Assembly (NCBI GenBank): GCA_951217055.1
Contig: OX578280.1
Coordinates: forward strand, 46,999,882 to 47,063,881
Source: Gerris lacustris
Lineage: Eukaryota > Arthropoda > Insecta > Hemiptera > Gerridae
DNA: 64,000 bases
Reading direction: 5' to 3'
Shown here: piece by piece, positions 1 through 12,626 of the stretch
Layout: each line of letters starts with the position of its first letter
How positions within the stretch are numbered: position 1 is the stretch's first letter
Made by a program: the position numbers and the translations under genes
The notes under the pieces: model-generated
Told to the model about the DNA's origin: nothing
Databases searched by the model: none
The model's input: only the letters and a program-made list of their open reading frames with translations

Positions 1-552
1 AAGTTTTTACTTTATTCCATTCAGGGTCCCCCAACAGGATCCTAAATTTATAGAGTTGTAATACGAGACACCCTAGTGTATATTAAATAGTTTAAAACAT
101 AATGGTACATAATTTTACGATAAATTAAGCTATAAATAGAAAATTTTACACGTATAACTAAAAAGTGAGCTTAACTTGCTTATTGTTATTCTAAAATGAT
201 TCCCTGATTAAACAGACAGATTTGCAGTTCAAAGCAACTTCTAAACTTATACTCACAGGATTTAATCTGATTTTAATTCCTTTAAGGTTTTCAGGAAACT
301 TAACTTGAGAACCGCAAGTTTTCGAGGAAGAAGTTTAACGCAAGAGTAAAAGCTTGCTGAATTTCCTCCTCGGAAGGAAAGTATAGAAAGATAAAGGAAA
401 AGGTTTTTGTATTTTCAAGCAGGGGGTATCAAAGTATCAAGTCCTCTCTAAAGCAACACAAGTAAAGCAACAGGTATTTTCTATCTCCCTCCCTAAATCT
501 TTTCACTTTTTAATAATATTTCAGAACTTAATTTGTCAATACTTAAGTTTAA
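1..552. other. No feature seen
   Basis: AT-rich DNA with short homopolymers; no convincing exon, repeat boundary or RNA gene. Confidence 0.5.
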
Positions 553-775
553 GGGATCGGAATAGCCCAGTGGTTAGCTTACTAGTAAGCTCTCACTTAA
601 TACCATGGTCACTTATATATTTGGTGATGGTTAGAATGCCAGGGGGGTAAGACATGTTTCACTTTGATGATCATTGTTCATATATCAAGTGGATCATATG
701 GAAGTGGGCGGTCCCTTTCCGTTCTGCTTTAAACTCTGTTACCGGGTTTGCTTAGTATCACTGGTCTACATTACA
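553..775 (+). repeat. tRNA-derived SINE-like sequence (degenerate)
   Basis: It starts with a box-A-like stretch (aatagcccagtggttag). No good box B is visible. The later part loosely resembles the sequence after the clearer tRNA-like head at 42210 (gatgatca, then atcaag and gga, then a ccctt/ccctc stretch). Confidence 0.4.
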
Positions 776-953
776 TTTTAAGTCGGCTAAATACAGTCCA
801 CGCACCACATTCGGCCCACTGACGCCCAAACATAAATAATGTTTTAAAAGAATAATAAATAGCCGGGTTATTAGAAAAATAAATAAATATATTTATGTAT
901 ATATAAATAATTTTTTGGCCTGCGTAGATCGGTAGAACCAATGAGTGGACTCT

Positions 954-1489
954 AAAGGCGGAGATACACATGTCTGTAGCTTGAACAAAAACATGCCAGC
1001 TACTTGCACGTGTATATGTCAAATGGCATGCCAGTAGCTGGCAAGCAAGCAGATTGCACGAGATTTGATTTTTTGGCATGCAACGAGCAAGTGGTGAGGT
1101 GGGGGCTACAAACCGCATGCCAAAAGGAATGTGTAAACGCATGTGACAGCTACATGGGTGGTCATTCCAGTAGCTGGCTGCCACCGATTGAGGACGTAAA
1201 CATTGCGTTATTTATTTATTGTTTTGTTTTGTTTGTTAATAGAATTTATGACAGTTCTTAAAAAAACTTCTAAGTTTGTGTTTAAATAAAGCCACGAATC
1301 AGCTTGCATGCAATTTTACTTGCGAATGTATCTTCACTTTGCCATTTAGGCATTGCACAATGCAGGTTGCATGCAATTTTACTTGCTACTGAATAAATAA
1401 AAATCTTTAGCATGCCAGTTACTGGCAAATACCCTTTTTTGGCATGCAAGCTACTTCCCCAATTGGACGGCATGTGTATCTTCGCCTTA
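954..1489. mobile_element. MITE-like element with terminal and many subterminal inverted repeats
   Basis: The ends are inverted copies: AAGGCGGAGATACACATG at 955-972 and its near-complement at 1471-1488 (one mismatch). Inside, the words GGCATGC, TTGCATGCAATTTTACTTGC and CCAGTAGCTGGC recur in both orientations. There is no coding capacity. The target duplication is unclear. A non-autonomous DNA transposon is the best guess. Confidence 0.6.
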
Positions 1490-1490
1490 A

Positions 1491-2010
1491 GTAAAAATAG
1501 ACTGCCAATTGGTATGGCACATAGCTTCCTCGCATCCTATCACGTACATTATTAATTTTATGTTTTATGCATTTACAAGCCATTATTGTTTAATTTGTTT
1601 AATTGTTTCGTCCGTTTTTTTAATCTGTCAAAATTGTTTTGATTTTATACTTAAATTAAAGTATCAATTAAGCAAAAGTTAAAGAGCGCAGACGGTTCAA
1701 AGTAATCTGGGGCTATCTGCGGGCTACTTTCGATAAACTATAGAAGTTTCATACAAATCAGATAAGTGCTTTTGAAGCTATAGGTGTAAATTAATGTATG
1801 TTTGTGCGCATGTGGAAGTGAAACAAATGAGCGCAGATGGTTAAAACTTATATGGGACCATCAATGAGCTACTTATGACGTACCACCAACAACAAAGAAC
1901 AAGAACAAATTTCATTAAAATTGGACGTGTAGTTTTTAAGATACGTTGGTTCGCAAAAATTGAACGACAGGCAAATGAAATACCGGATCATGACATTAAA
2001 TAAGGTATTT
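1491..2010 (-). mobile_element. Interspersed repeat family R1 copy (reverse orientation)
   Basis: Starts with the complement of the shared family end (aatagactgccaattggtat, then a GCTTCCTCGC block) and runs through the internal words gcgcagacggtt, tatctgcgggctac and attggttcgcaa-like sequence found in the copies at 9053, 34590 and 35085. No intact ORF. Confidence 0.65.
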
Positions 2011-2059
2011 AAGAAATAACTGCGCTGTAGTGCTTTGAAACACAAAATAAACATGAAAT

Positions 2060-3727
2060 AATATCTAATAAATTAAGTCTATGTTAAATGATGTAAAGTA
2101 GATGATTTTACGATTCTTTTTTTTTCTTGAAATTTCATTTGAATTTTAATGTTGATTTTCCTTTTTAAATGTTAAATGTTAATAGATAATGCTTGATTCA
2201 ATATCCTCACTTTTCCTAGATTTATTGAATAAGGCCAGGTTTCTGTTAAGTCTTGTCTTGTAATTAAGTTATCCTTTGGACTCGATCCTTTCCTTTTTAG
2301 CTTTTTTTAGCACAAATTTAATTATCCATTATATATTTAACTATACCAGCAGATCGATCACAGCTTTTTTCCTTACTTGGAAATAACAGAATAATCACAC
2401 AGGTTCTTATTATCTGTTACAAGTTTCATTTTTATCATTGTTAAAATACATTTCTGTATTTAAGAGGTAGATGCGTTATAAAAGTCATTTGAGGCCATCA
2501 GAATTTTTCCGAATATCTATTTATTAATTGGTAAAATTTAGCCAATTATTTGATATACTAGCGGGGTGCCTGGCGTTGTCTTGGTTCCATTCATAATTGT
2601 GTTAATTATTTAATACCCCTGGATAAACCAGGTTCTTTGTTTAATTAATACTTGGTGTAACAAACTGTTCCAATAACCTCTTATCATTAACTGGTAGAGG
2701 GATCATTAACATGTAACTCAAAACCAAAAATTATTAAGCAAAGGGTACCTCAATTCTGACAAGTGGGCGTTGCAAGAAAATCCTGAGCCTCCAGTATAGA
2801 AGATTTGCCCGTTTTTTAAAAATTTATTATGAAGTTTAAAATGTTTTCCTTTGATCTCTTTTTACGATTGCTTACTACGTAAGGGTAGTTTATTTTGAAA
2901 CATGAATATTGTTGCAATCTTGAATTTAAAAGTCTATAAGGCCCACCTTCTAGAAAGGCAACTTTATTTCTATAATAGACAAATAAAGCTTATTGGAAGA
3001 TGTTGAAAAAAGATAAATTAGAATCATTCCGTAGTGAAGGATAGGAAACTGTATTTTTCAATACTACAATTAAAATTGTTTTAGAGATGCGTTAAAGCAG
3101 GACGACATTTGTTTAAGAAAGTTTGTTTCGTTTCTATATTACGGTGGATATATTTTATACGCAGGATTTTTCTGTTACTAAAATGTGCAGTAAATGTATA
3201 GAGGCAGAATTCCATTTCATTATTTCTATATTTTCTTCACGCTCACACAGTAGGTACAAATCTAAAGTACTTCAAAGGTATGAGCGAAGAACTTTATGAT
3301 TATTATACTTCTTAAAAATAAATTAAAATAAAGGCAGTTACAGTTAAATTTTATTTTAAAAGAAAGTTTAAAAGAGCCTATATAAAAGTTTATTTTTAGA
3401 AGGAAATGGAAAAGTTTCAAGTAGCAAAACCAAAGAAGAAAAAAGTATTTTGGACAGAAACTCAACTTTGTGTTGATAGGATGTGAGAAGGAGTAAGGTA
3501 TGTTGTCTTAGCTGGAAGAAAAACCATACACATGCTTAACATAATTTTAAATCTTTTAGAGATTTTCTCTCTTTTCTCAAAAAAGTTGTGTCGGGGGACA
3601 AAAAATAAGTTGTTCCTTTTGTCTTTGTCCTTTATTCGAACGCTCTATTCTGCGACAAAGAACCTTATGACAACGCGCACCTCGCACTTGGTGGGATTTC
3701 TTATCGACATATTTCACAAAAGCGGAC
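2060..3727. other. No gene or clear repeat seen
   Basis: AT-rich DNA with stops in all frames; no recognisable exon or repeat. Confidence 0.45.
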
Positions 3728-3735
3728 ACTAAGAG

Positions 3736-3946
3736 CAGTGGCGTAACTATGGGCCCGCGCGGGCCCGCATTGCGGGGGGGCCCCCAAATCCAGAAATAAC
3801 TAGAATTACTATCCTTGTACCAACGTCGAGGGGGCCCCCAATCCTGAACGCAAGAGGTTTTTTTTTTTTTGCTCATCGATTTTCTTTGGCGAGGGGCCCC
3901 CAAAAATGTCTTGTGGGGGGCCCTCAATGGTCTAGCTACGCCACTG
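3736..3946. mobile_element. hAT-type MITE, 211 bp, perfect 8-bp target duplication
   Basis: The terminal inverted repeats are CAGTGGCGTARCTA; the left starts at 3736 and the right ends at 3946. They are flanked by identical 8-bp direct repeats ACTAAGAG (3728-3735 and 3947-3954). An 8-bp duplication with CAGTGGCG ends is typical of hAT elements. The interior is G/C-tract rich (runs of GGGCCC) and non-coding. Confidence 0.88.
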
Positions 3947-3954
3947 ACTAAGAG

Positions 3955-6900
3955 GCGATTTTGGGTACTAATGAAGGTCGCCGCTGCCTATTGTGTTCAG
4001 AGAAATCCCCACTACCACTCAGATTACCCCGCGCGACAGCTCAACAGTACTCTTACTTTCTGGACATAGCTCGTAAATTGTTACAAGACAAGATAATTTT
4101 GCCAAAGTCCAAGACTCCCAGCCATATGCCATTGTAGGCACCTAGATGGTTTTAAAGACTACCATCTTAGTTTTCTTACTAATTTCAGAAACCCCTGTTC
4201 GAGACGTGACAAAATCTCCCAATAGCCGCTATTCTCTTTTCTAGCTCTTGGAAGCATAGCAGAAGCGATGGGAAAGGCGCAATTTACTTAATGGGGAGTA
4301 GGTAAAAGGGAATAAAAGTCCTGAAGATTTATTTTCAAAAATAAATGTTTAAAACACCAGTCTTAGTCTATATTGAACAATCGTACTTCCTATTTATTCT
4401 CTTAAATCGATTGAAGAATAATTTCTTTATTTCCATCATTGATAAGCTTTTACGTAATCTTTACAATATATTTTTGTGGTCACCAAAGATGTTAAAGATG
4501 CTTGAGAATCTGTTCATCTATCCATTCTGGTAAAGACAAATCATTTTGACTTACATTGTACCAACTTATCATATCTACTTCCAATTTCTTTTATTCCTTT
4601 TGGTGGTATATAAAAGGTAGAACTGTAATCCTCTCTTTAGAAATATTATAAAGAGCTCTTACATTTCTTATACATCTTCTGACAGCTTTGACTTCCCTTC
4701 TTTTCAATCTACGTAGGTTAAGCATATATTTTTACAACCTTCATTTTGTTCTCTTTCGAATTTCTAAAATATTCTTTCATTTTTGTTCTCTCGTTTTTCT
4801 TCTACAAGTTGTTGAATACGTGAAGTTTTCAGCAAAGTATAACCATATTAGGTAGAACAGTTGGATGAAGCAATTTTTTAAAATGATCGCATTTAGTTTA
4901 AAAAAAAATTTAAGAATTTATTTTTTCCAAATTTATCTTATTTTTTCAAGACAGCTATGAAAGATACTTAGCACACAACGTTTTGCCTTCATAACGTTAG
5001 AAAAAAAACTTTTTCTTTTATTTTAACGAACTTATTTATGTTCTATGAAAAAAGAATACGAAATTTAAAAGATATTAGAAAAAATAGTTGTTATTATCGA
5101 ATTAAAAAGACCCAGAGCTTCTTTTTGCGCTCTCTTGAATCCACTCCATCTTATAGACTTGGTGAACCACAGCAAGTATTGTGTATATTATTTAATTTAT
5201 AGTTGACAGCATACTCTGGAGATGGTGCGAGTATCGCCTTTTAGGGACAGACGTAATCAAAGTTTTTTGTGTGAATTCTTGTAAAACAATTTTATTTATT
5301 AAAACCAAAATTATAATAAATTAAAAATACATTTAAAATTATGACAATAGGCATTAGACCAGCAATTTTTTATGGTGTATATAGACGAGTTTATCTACTT
5401 TTAATGTGCCTAATGGTTAATTGATTTAACTATAAACCTTTTTGTCCTCTGGATGTTCTTTGCTTGAATTAATTCATCGCCTTTCTCAGCTCAAAATACG
5501 TCATTGTCCAATTACGTCGTTCTGTCTCTTCCTTAAACCGAATACCAAGTTTATTTTAAGTAATTGCTGATAATGTTGCCGAAGTTTTTGATTAACGTAA
5601 GATTTTCCTTACCGGGTTTAAAATTTGTCTCAAAATAAGCTCTTTTAAACACTATCGGTGTTCTGTTACGGACTGAAATTTCCCTAAACGCTTTTAAAAC
5701 ATTTTGTTCTTCTGTTAAATTCCCTCCCTAAACTCATCTCTCATTTATAAAACGACAAAAAGAAAAGGGTGGAAGTAACTAACTTAAGAAAAGTTAAGAT
5801 TTAAAGAATAATCAACTATTAACATCTCCCATGAATTAAACATAAAAATATGCATATATTCAAATATGTACAAATTCATTTTTTAACTAAACATCTAGGG
5901 AAAAAAGTAATTATTAAAATCATCAACTTTTAAGGCTAAAATTATCTATTTAATTACAAAAATAAATCAAATTTTATAAATAATTGAACGTTAACCTTGG
6001 AATAAAATTAAAATACTCTTAAAAAAACGAGTGCAACGTTATAAAATATTTATACTTTACTCATATGATGAATCATTCTTACGAAAGCTAAAGAACGCAG
6101 TTTACGATTTTATAAATACCGTATTTCTTTTAACCTATTCAAGGAATAATTTTTAAGAAAACTGAAGATCTAAGTTTAAGATTTGGTAAATCCTAAAGGT
6201 TTGCTATCAATTTCCTGGGAGCTTTCTCAAAAGTTAACAGACTGAAATAAATTAAATTCTATATTTTTCATAAGTAAGTTAGCTTAAAAAATCACTTAAG
6301 GATAAGAAACATATTACTGACATTAACACATTATGTGTAGATTTCTGAGAAAGGAAAAAAATTATTTCAGATAGCTTAAATCCTGCATTAGATTTTGAAC
6401 GACAAGATGTCAAATCTTATATATTATGATAAATACATCTCATAACTAATTCAGTTCAAAAAGGTATTATCATGAAATGAAAAGGTTTTTTTCCAGAAAA
6501 ATCTTTTTTTTTAAAAATTGGTTTTCGATGTAATTCAGTATTTTTCTATATAGAAGGTTAATTAAGTCGTGAGAAAGGTTAAGTTTATTTGGTGAAGGAT
6601 TTAATATTTATTGGCGAGGTCCTTTTATACATTGAGGGTTCGGCCCTTTCATGACTAGAGCTAACTCAGTTTACATGAAGAACCCTATTAATTTTAATAT
6701 ATATTTCCATATATTCAACTATACATTAGCTCATAACTTGGGCATTAGAAAAGTCCTAGGTCTTTATTAGAGGACATTGAAATTTTATTTTAAACTTTCA
6801 ACTGATAAATCTCATTTTTTTAATCCGTAAAAAGTTACCGGAAATTGTATATTTTTTTAGTTTTCCCCCCTAATATTTATTTATAGAAACTCCAAGATTA

Positions 6901-6970
6901 CTTAGCCCAAATATATTTTGATAACATTATATACATTATTTTACAAGGATTGACTTACTTACGGTACTGG
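3955..6970. other. No gene seen
   Basis: AT-rich DNA. A TATA-like string (ggtatataaaagg near 4604) has no identifiable gene behind it. Confidence 0.45.
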
Positions 6971-7229
6971 TTGGCAAGTCCTTTACTAGTTGAATGTTGA
7001 CAAGTTCTTTACTAGTTGAAAGTTGACAAGTTCTTTTCTAGTTGAAAGTTGACAAGTTCTTTACTAGTTGAAAGTTGACAAGTTCTTTCCTAGTTGAAAA
7101 TTGACCAGTTCTTTACTAGTTGAAAGTTGACAAGTTCTTTACTAGTTGAAAGTTGACAAGTTCTTTACTAATTGAAAGTTGACAAGTTCTTTACTAGTTG
7201 AAAGTTGACAAGTTCTTTACTAGTTGAAA
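6971..7229. repeat. 26-bp minisatellite, about 10 copies
   Basis: Tandem copies of a 26-bp unit containing gacaagttctttactagttg, with few substitutions between copies. The first and last copies are more diverged. Confidence 0.95.
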
Positions 7230-7239
7230 AATTCTTTAA

Positions 7240-8011
7240 AGATTTACGATTTTTTTACTGATTGAAAATTCCTTTGATTCAGTTTTTGATAAACGTAGGA
7301 TTTTCCCTTTAATATAAATATATCACCCTTAAAAGTACCTTTATTACACCAGTAGTGATCATCTTCTGTGACGATTTTAAATGCGTATAAAGAGAAAGAG
7401 TCATTGTAGGAGTTAAGACGGAGGTGAGAATCATAGTTGCATTAAAGTTATTTAAAGCAAACAGATTTCCCAGCTCTCGCTATAAGATCTACATAAGAAA
7501 CCTCTAAGCTAAGATTAAGGATAGGAAAACAGTCAATAGCCTTCTGCAACGTAGGCTTCATCAGACAATAGTGAGTCTACAGCCGTTACACTGCTGAAGA
7601 ATAGATATTGTCTTGCTGTGTGTTACCTAGGAAGTTAGCGTTGCCACTCATAATCCTGCTAAAGCCTTAAAATATTTTGTCATTACTCTGTCTCATCTAA
7701 ATAATGGACTAATCAAGAGCTCCCACAACTAATTGTGCTTGATTTGAAAATCTATAATAACCCTGCTCCATTCCCTGCCAATTAACCAGCTAGAAATTAA
7801 TCAGTCAAGCATCCAAAGAAAAGAATTAACAACTGCAAGTAATTATAAATTTGAATAGTTGAAGTTTAAAGAAAAAGATTTATTATTAAAAAAAATCGGA
7901 AGAAAAGTTTTTATAAAAATGAAGAAAGAAAAAATAAATTGGTAGGTCCAAGAAATTTGTCTCTTCTTTTATTGTGATAGGTCCTTTTTATCCATTATTA
8001 ACCAGATCCAT
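7240..8011. other. No gene seen
   Basis: Unique-looking AT-rich sequence between two minisatellites. Confidence 0.4.
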
Positions 8012-8378
8012 TATTGAAAACTAGTTTTAATTTAGCCTTCCATCAATTAGGAATTAAAACTAGATTTAATTAAGAGTACCATCAATAAGGAATGAAAACT
8101 AGATGTAATTAAGCGTCCCATCAATCAAAAATTAAAACTAGATTTAATTAACCGTCCCATCAATAAGGAATGAAAACTAGATTTAATTAAGCGTCCCATC
8201 AATCAAAAATTAAAACTAGATTTAATTAACCGTCCCATAAATAAGGAATGAAAACTAGATTTAATTAAGCGCCCCATCAATCAAAAATTAAAACTAGATT
8301 TAATTAACCGTCCCATCAATAAGGAATTAAAACTACATATATTTAATTAAGCCTCCCGTCAATAAGGAATTAAAACTT
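8012..8378. repeat. 39-bp minisatellite with alternating dimer pattern
   Basis: About nine units containing aaaactagatttaattaa and cgtcccatcaat. Consecutive units alternate between two types (ending in ataaggaatg/ataaggaatt versus caaaaatt, with gcg versus ccg before tcccat), giving a 78-bp higher-order period in the middle. Confidence 0.92.
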
Positions 8379-9050
8379 TCATATTTTTTATTCTCTTGGC
8401 ACTAATAGTAATGTAGCTAGAAGGATGGCGTAACCTTCATGAAAAGCCAATTTTCGAAAAATAAAATCAGCTTATTTTTCCAAATTTGCATTTGGTAGTC
8501 TTATTTGGTAAAGTGAGGGTTAACTATATTTATGTAAACGAAATAAACTTTAAACATATATAAAGTAGCCGAATGTAAATGTACTCAGAATGTACAATTG
8601 TTATTTATTTTCACTGTTGAATTAAAGAGGGTTGGATCTACATTATTATGGAGTTAGTATGTTTGTTTATTGATTTGTTTCAGAGTGTAAAAGCTTTTCC
8701 CCAAAGCTAAGAACAAAGTCCTGTACATTATATAGGATATTAAAGGTCTGACACCCCTGTCATGGAACCCCTAGTCCTAAAACCGTTCATATTGTTAAAG
8801 TATAGTTCAGTATGCGATAATGGTCTAAATCTTTTATAAATCTGATCATTATTATAAATGTATTTTTCGGTAAAAGATATTCTTATATAAACCTATTTCA
8901 CGTACTTCGGCTGCTTTCAGCCACCTCTTTAGTACTGACGACTTATTAATAGGATGAAAACGATTTGTTTCATAAAATATTTCATGAAGTGACTTTAATT
9001 ATGTCTATAATAATAGATTACACCCTCAACTAACATTGCATTAGATGTTT
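8379..9050. other. No gene seen
   Basis: AT-rich DNA without recognisable features. Confidence 0.4.
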
Positions 9051-9052
9051 TT

Positions 9053-9570
9053 GCTTCCGAGCTTACCGAAGGTAACGGGAGCAAAAGCTAAATTATCGTT
9101 TCGAAGAACGAAACTTTTTATGTCTCCAATTTTATAAAAACTAGACTGAAATCCCTTTCAGACATCAGGGAACATTCTTGGTCTCGTGTCTGTCTGTCTG
9201 CCTTTCGTTTAACGATTTTAAGAACCAAAATATCTTAAAACCCACTTGTCCGATTTTAATGAAATTTAGAAGGTAGGTCATAACTAGACCATTGTTGGTC
9301 CCATGTTATTTTCAACCTTCTGCGCGAATTTGCTTCTCTTCTACATGCGCACAAACATATATTTATGATCTATGTACAATGTACAACAATATCTTCAAAA
9401 ATACTCATCTGATTTTTTATAAATTTGTATGGTTTGTCGAAAATAGCCCGCAGATGGCCCCAGATTAATTTCAACTTGAGCTTATTAAATTTTGCTAAAT
9501 TGATTCTTTTATTCGTGTAAGATGGAACGCGAGGAAGCTATGAGCTATACAAATTGGCAGACTATTTTTT
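9053..9570 (+). mobile_element. Interspersed repeat family R1, near full-length copy
   Basis: Begins GCTTCCGAGCTTACCGAAGG and ends in the shared 3' end (a GCGAGGAAGCTATG block, then attggcagactattttt). Between these it carries tgtctccaat, cagacatcagggaacattct, tgtctgtctg and gcccgcagatggccccagat, all seen in the other copies. No TIR and no coding capacity, so class is uncertain. Confidence 0.75.
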
Positions 9571-9775
9571 TTTAAGCGGCAATAAACTTTCCACGTTAAT
9601 TTAAAATTGGTTTATATTTAATCATTTCTTTTTAATTTACATAGAAATAAATTTAATGTTATTCCTTTAATATGGCCTCCATAGACCTCCATGTGTAATG
9701 TTTACTTGTTTTGGTTTTACTATATCTTTTTGGGATCCTTTTCAATTTTCAGAATAATAATATTTGTAGTGATTG

Positions 9776-9915
9776 CAGTATATCCGAGTGATTAATACTT
9801 GCATAAGACAATAATTATTCCTGCACAATCATGTTCAAATCCTACAGAGGTGAGATTATTTTCACATTGCAGGTAATTGTAAAGGATTAACAGGTACTTG
9901 CTAACGTTTAACATA
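9776..9915 (+). repeat. tRNA-derived SINE-like sequence
   Basis: Box-A-like tatccgagtgattaatac is followed about 50 bases later by an excellent box B (gttcaaatcc), then a short AT-rich tail ending in aaataaataaatt. The spacing fits an internal pol III promoter. It is not a functional tRNA, since the stems do not pair. Confidence 0.6.
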
Positions 9916-9939
9916 AAATAAAATAAATAAATTACTTGA

Positions 9940-9991
9940 TAGGGCGCAAGAAAGCTATGTGCCACATTAATGGGCAGTCTATTTATATTTT
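9940..9991 (+). repeat. R1 family 3' end fragment
   Basis: Carries agaaagctatgtgccacatt followed by gggcagtctattt, the shared end of the R1 group. Confidence 0.6.
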
Positions 9992-10639
9992 GTCAATAAA
10001 ATAATATTGCTGGATGGATTGCTGTACTTCGCTCGTACAGTATTGTTTTATTTTTTTTTTTTATTATTTGATAGTTTTAAAAAACTACCGTCAAGAAACA
10101 TTAAAGCAATTTTATTTTGCGAGAATATCTATACCGCACAAAGTTTCACAAATCCCCCCCTTATTTCTGTACCTCGTGAATCAAATCTAATTTTCTAAAA
10201 TCCTTACTTAGTAATTGATTTCGACTATTGGTCTAGCATTATTAAATGTGAACTATCCGAAAAAGGCTGAGGTATTTTCCTTCCGTATCCCCCTCTTAAT
10301 GCATCTCTGGGTTGAAATTGGAATTATCTTTTATTAATATGTTTTCACTCTAAAAATAAGCTCTTTCCCAAGTATTAAGTTCCTAATTTCAGAAGATCTG
10401 GCTCAATTTTCCCTTCTTTTTTACTTTTCCCTTATTTTCCCCCTTGGGGATGAATTTTTAAAAAAAAAAAAACATTCTTGGCAGACATCAATATTATATC
10501 TTAAAATTATCACAATTTCAGCTCTATTTTATTGCTGTAAGAGATAGAGCTACTGTAAAGGAAGTAAATGTCCACCATCTTGAATCACAGATGCTTCCAT
10601 ACTAACTTTAATAATTATCTTCACACATTTAATATTAAG

Positions 10640-11035
10640 CAAGTAAGGCGCGCTTCACGTAAGTACGTGAGGCGATAATCGGTTTCTGTACGATTAAGTT
10701 AAAATTATTAACTTAAAATTTAATAGTTGCTTATTCTTTTTCTACTCTTCAAGACCTTTAAATTGATGTGTAACATTACTAAATGCTTTTTTTTAATCAC
10801 CCGCCTTCTTGGAAATATTAAGTGTGAAAACTCCAAAAAGTGTACAGTTGTCACAAATACTGAGATGCACCTATGTGCCGAATTTCATGTTCCTAGCTAT
10901 AGTAGTTTATGAATTGAAATATGCCGACGGACAGACAGACAGACAGACAGATAGACAGACAAAGCCGTTATATAAGGTTTCTTTTCGTACTTCGTTCAGA
11001 AACCTAATAACATTAAATGTGGCCCTATAGGGAAT
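10640..11035 (+). mobile_element. Interspersed repeat family R2 copy
   Basis: Starts aagtaaggcgcgcttcacgt, passes through aagtgtgaaaactccaaaaa, atgcacctatgtgccgaatt and gacagacagacagacag, and matches in reverse the sequence at 16405-16938. Non-coding. Confidence 0.75.
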
Positions 11036-11099
11036 GGAAACAAGTCCAAAAAACCAATGCGATCACAATATTTTGACTCACGTGACCATTTATCCAATA

Positions 11100-11152
11100 T
11101 TTGGACATGAGGAAGCTATATGTGCTAGTTTAATTGGCAGACTATTTTTCTA
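11100..11152 (+). repeat. R1 family 3' end fragment
   Basis: Holds atgaggaagctatatgtgct then aattggcagactatttttct, the conserved R1 end attached to a different upstream body. Confidence 0.6.
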
Positions 11153-11666
11153 ATTAACTAATAGCTGTTGCTTCAATGTATCAAAAAATCGGGAATACTT
11201 ACAATATTATAGATGTCTGATAACACGTCCTTCTATTGGATCTATATTTTAGAAGGAAATCTAATCAATTAATATTTTAATAAAGCTAAAAGCCTTATAA
11301 AATTTGTACCTTTCATTAATTCCATTTAATATTTGTTTCCTACATTATTAAACAAATAAAAATAATATAACTTTTTGATGTTGTGTATTGGCTATACTAT
11401 TTGGAATTTTTTGTATCGGCAATACCGTTAGATGTTTAAATGATTAAATTGATAAAGTAAGTTTTTATAGGTGCTCTTCTCATTTATTAATAGTTTTATA
11501 TTTTCTTCGTTGAATATTGTATCTTTACAAGGAGAATTAAAATACATATTATTAAAGAAAAAAATTAGAGAAAAGATATACGAGTATAATTAGTTACCCA
11601 GCTGTCGGAACGTGGCTCCTGCCAACCTTGTATATATAATATATGTTACGATCAAATAAAGTTGCC

Positions 11667-12035
11667 TTAAAAAATAGTCTACCGATATGTGTGGCCAATA
11701 TATCATTGCATCCTTGCGTCCTATTATTGGACAAATTGTCACATGATAATTAGATCTGTTTCAATTCCCAAATAGGGCACACTTATTTCAAAGGACTTCA
11801 CCCCCTTCGTGACGCGGATTCCACCGGAAAACCAAGCTGTGTATCAACATTAAATTTGTTAACATCAAAAATGTTGAACGATAGACAGACACGAGACCAA
11901 CAATGTCTCTTGGTCTAAAAGCTGATTTCTGCCTAGGAATTTTTGAATTCGAAGACATAAAAAAACTTGGTTTTTCTGAATGATCTGAAAGATCACTATG
12001 CTTTAGTTAACTTCGGTAAGCTCAGAGGTAATAGC
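11667..12035 (-). mobile_element. Interspersed repeat family R1 variant (reverse orientation)
   Basis: Starts with a diverged complement of the shared end (aaaaaatagtctaccgatat) and finishes with the complement of the family head (aacttcggtaagctcagagg). It includes acagacacgagaccaacaat and tttttgaattcgaagacat. Confidence 0.65.
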
Positions 12036-12039
12036 AGTC

Positions 12040-12620
12040 TATACAATGTAACAAAGGTCTGGTCTTAGTTATATTATCTTTATGAAACTTATATATACTT
12101 TATTTATCAACAGTCAGTTATTTGTAAGTGATCAAATGCTGTCCTCTATGCACAATTCTAGGAATAGTAGATTTTGCGATAATCTAATCAAAATTCTTTG
12201 AATACTAGCAGGGACGTTTTCCACCCTTCTTATAATGGTTACATAAAAGCATGGGCAAATATTCAGCAATATAATTATAAATGGGACAAGAAGAACAACG
12301 GACTTAAGAAGAATTGTCGGACTTATTTTTACTTTCTCACAGGATATTGTGATGGCGCAAAAATTTTTGGATTTTGGATTTACACGTTTTGAGGTCCACT
12401 GAGGTTTTTAAAAAATATATCTGCCTGTCGTCTGGGCAGACGCGTGGCACCTAAACTATTGGCCAAATTTTAACGATATTTAGTAGGTGAAATCGAGAAA
12501 TGAATTTTAGCTCCAAATTTGAAAAAAAAATACAAAAAAAAACCGTGTATAAAATTATTTCTTCAAAACGATTCCGACGGTTTCAATTTAAAAAATTCTA
12601 AAATGCAGTCTATTTGAATA
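12040..12620. other. No gene seen
   Basis: No supported exon, RNA gene or bounded repeat. Confidence 0.4.
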
Positions 12621-12626
12621 CAAATA

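Noticed and set aside
771..1184. 137-codon frame on the minus strand
   Set aside because: It crosses the boundary of the TIR element at 954 and has no recognisable domain or splice context.
3577..3927. 116-codon frame on the minus strand
   Set aside because: It runs across the hAT MITE and its G/C tracts and outside it; composition-driven, no domain.
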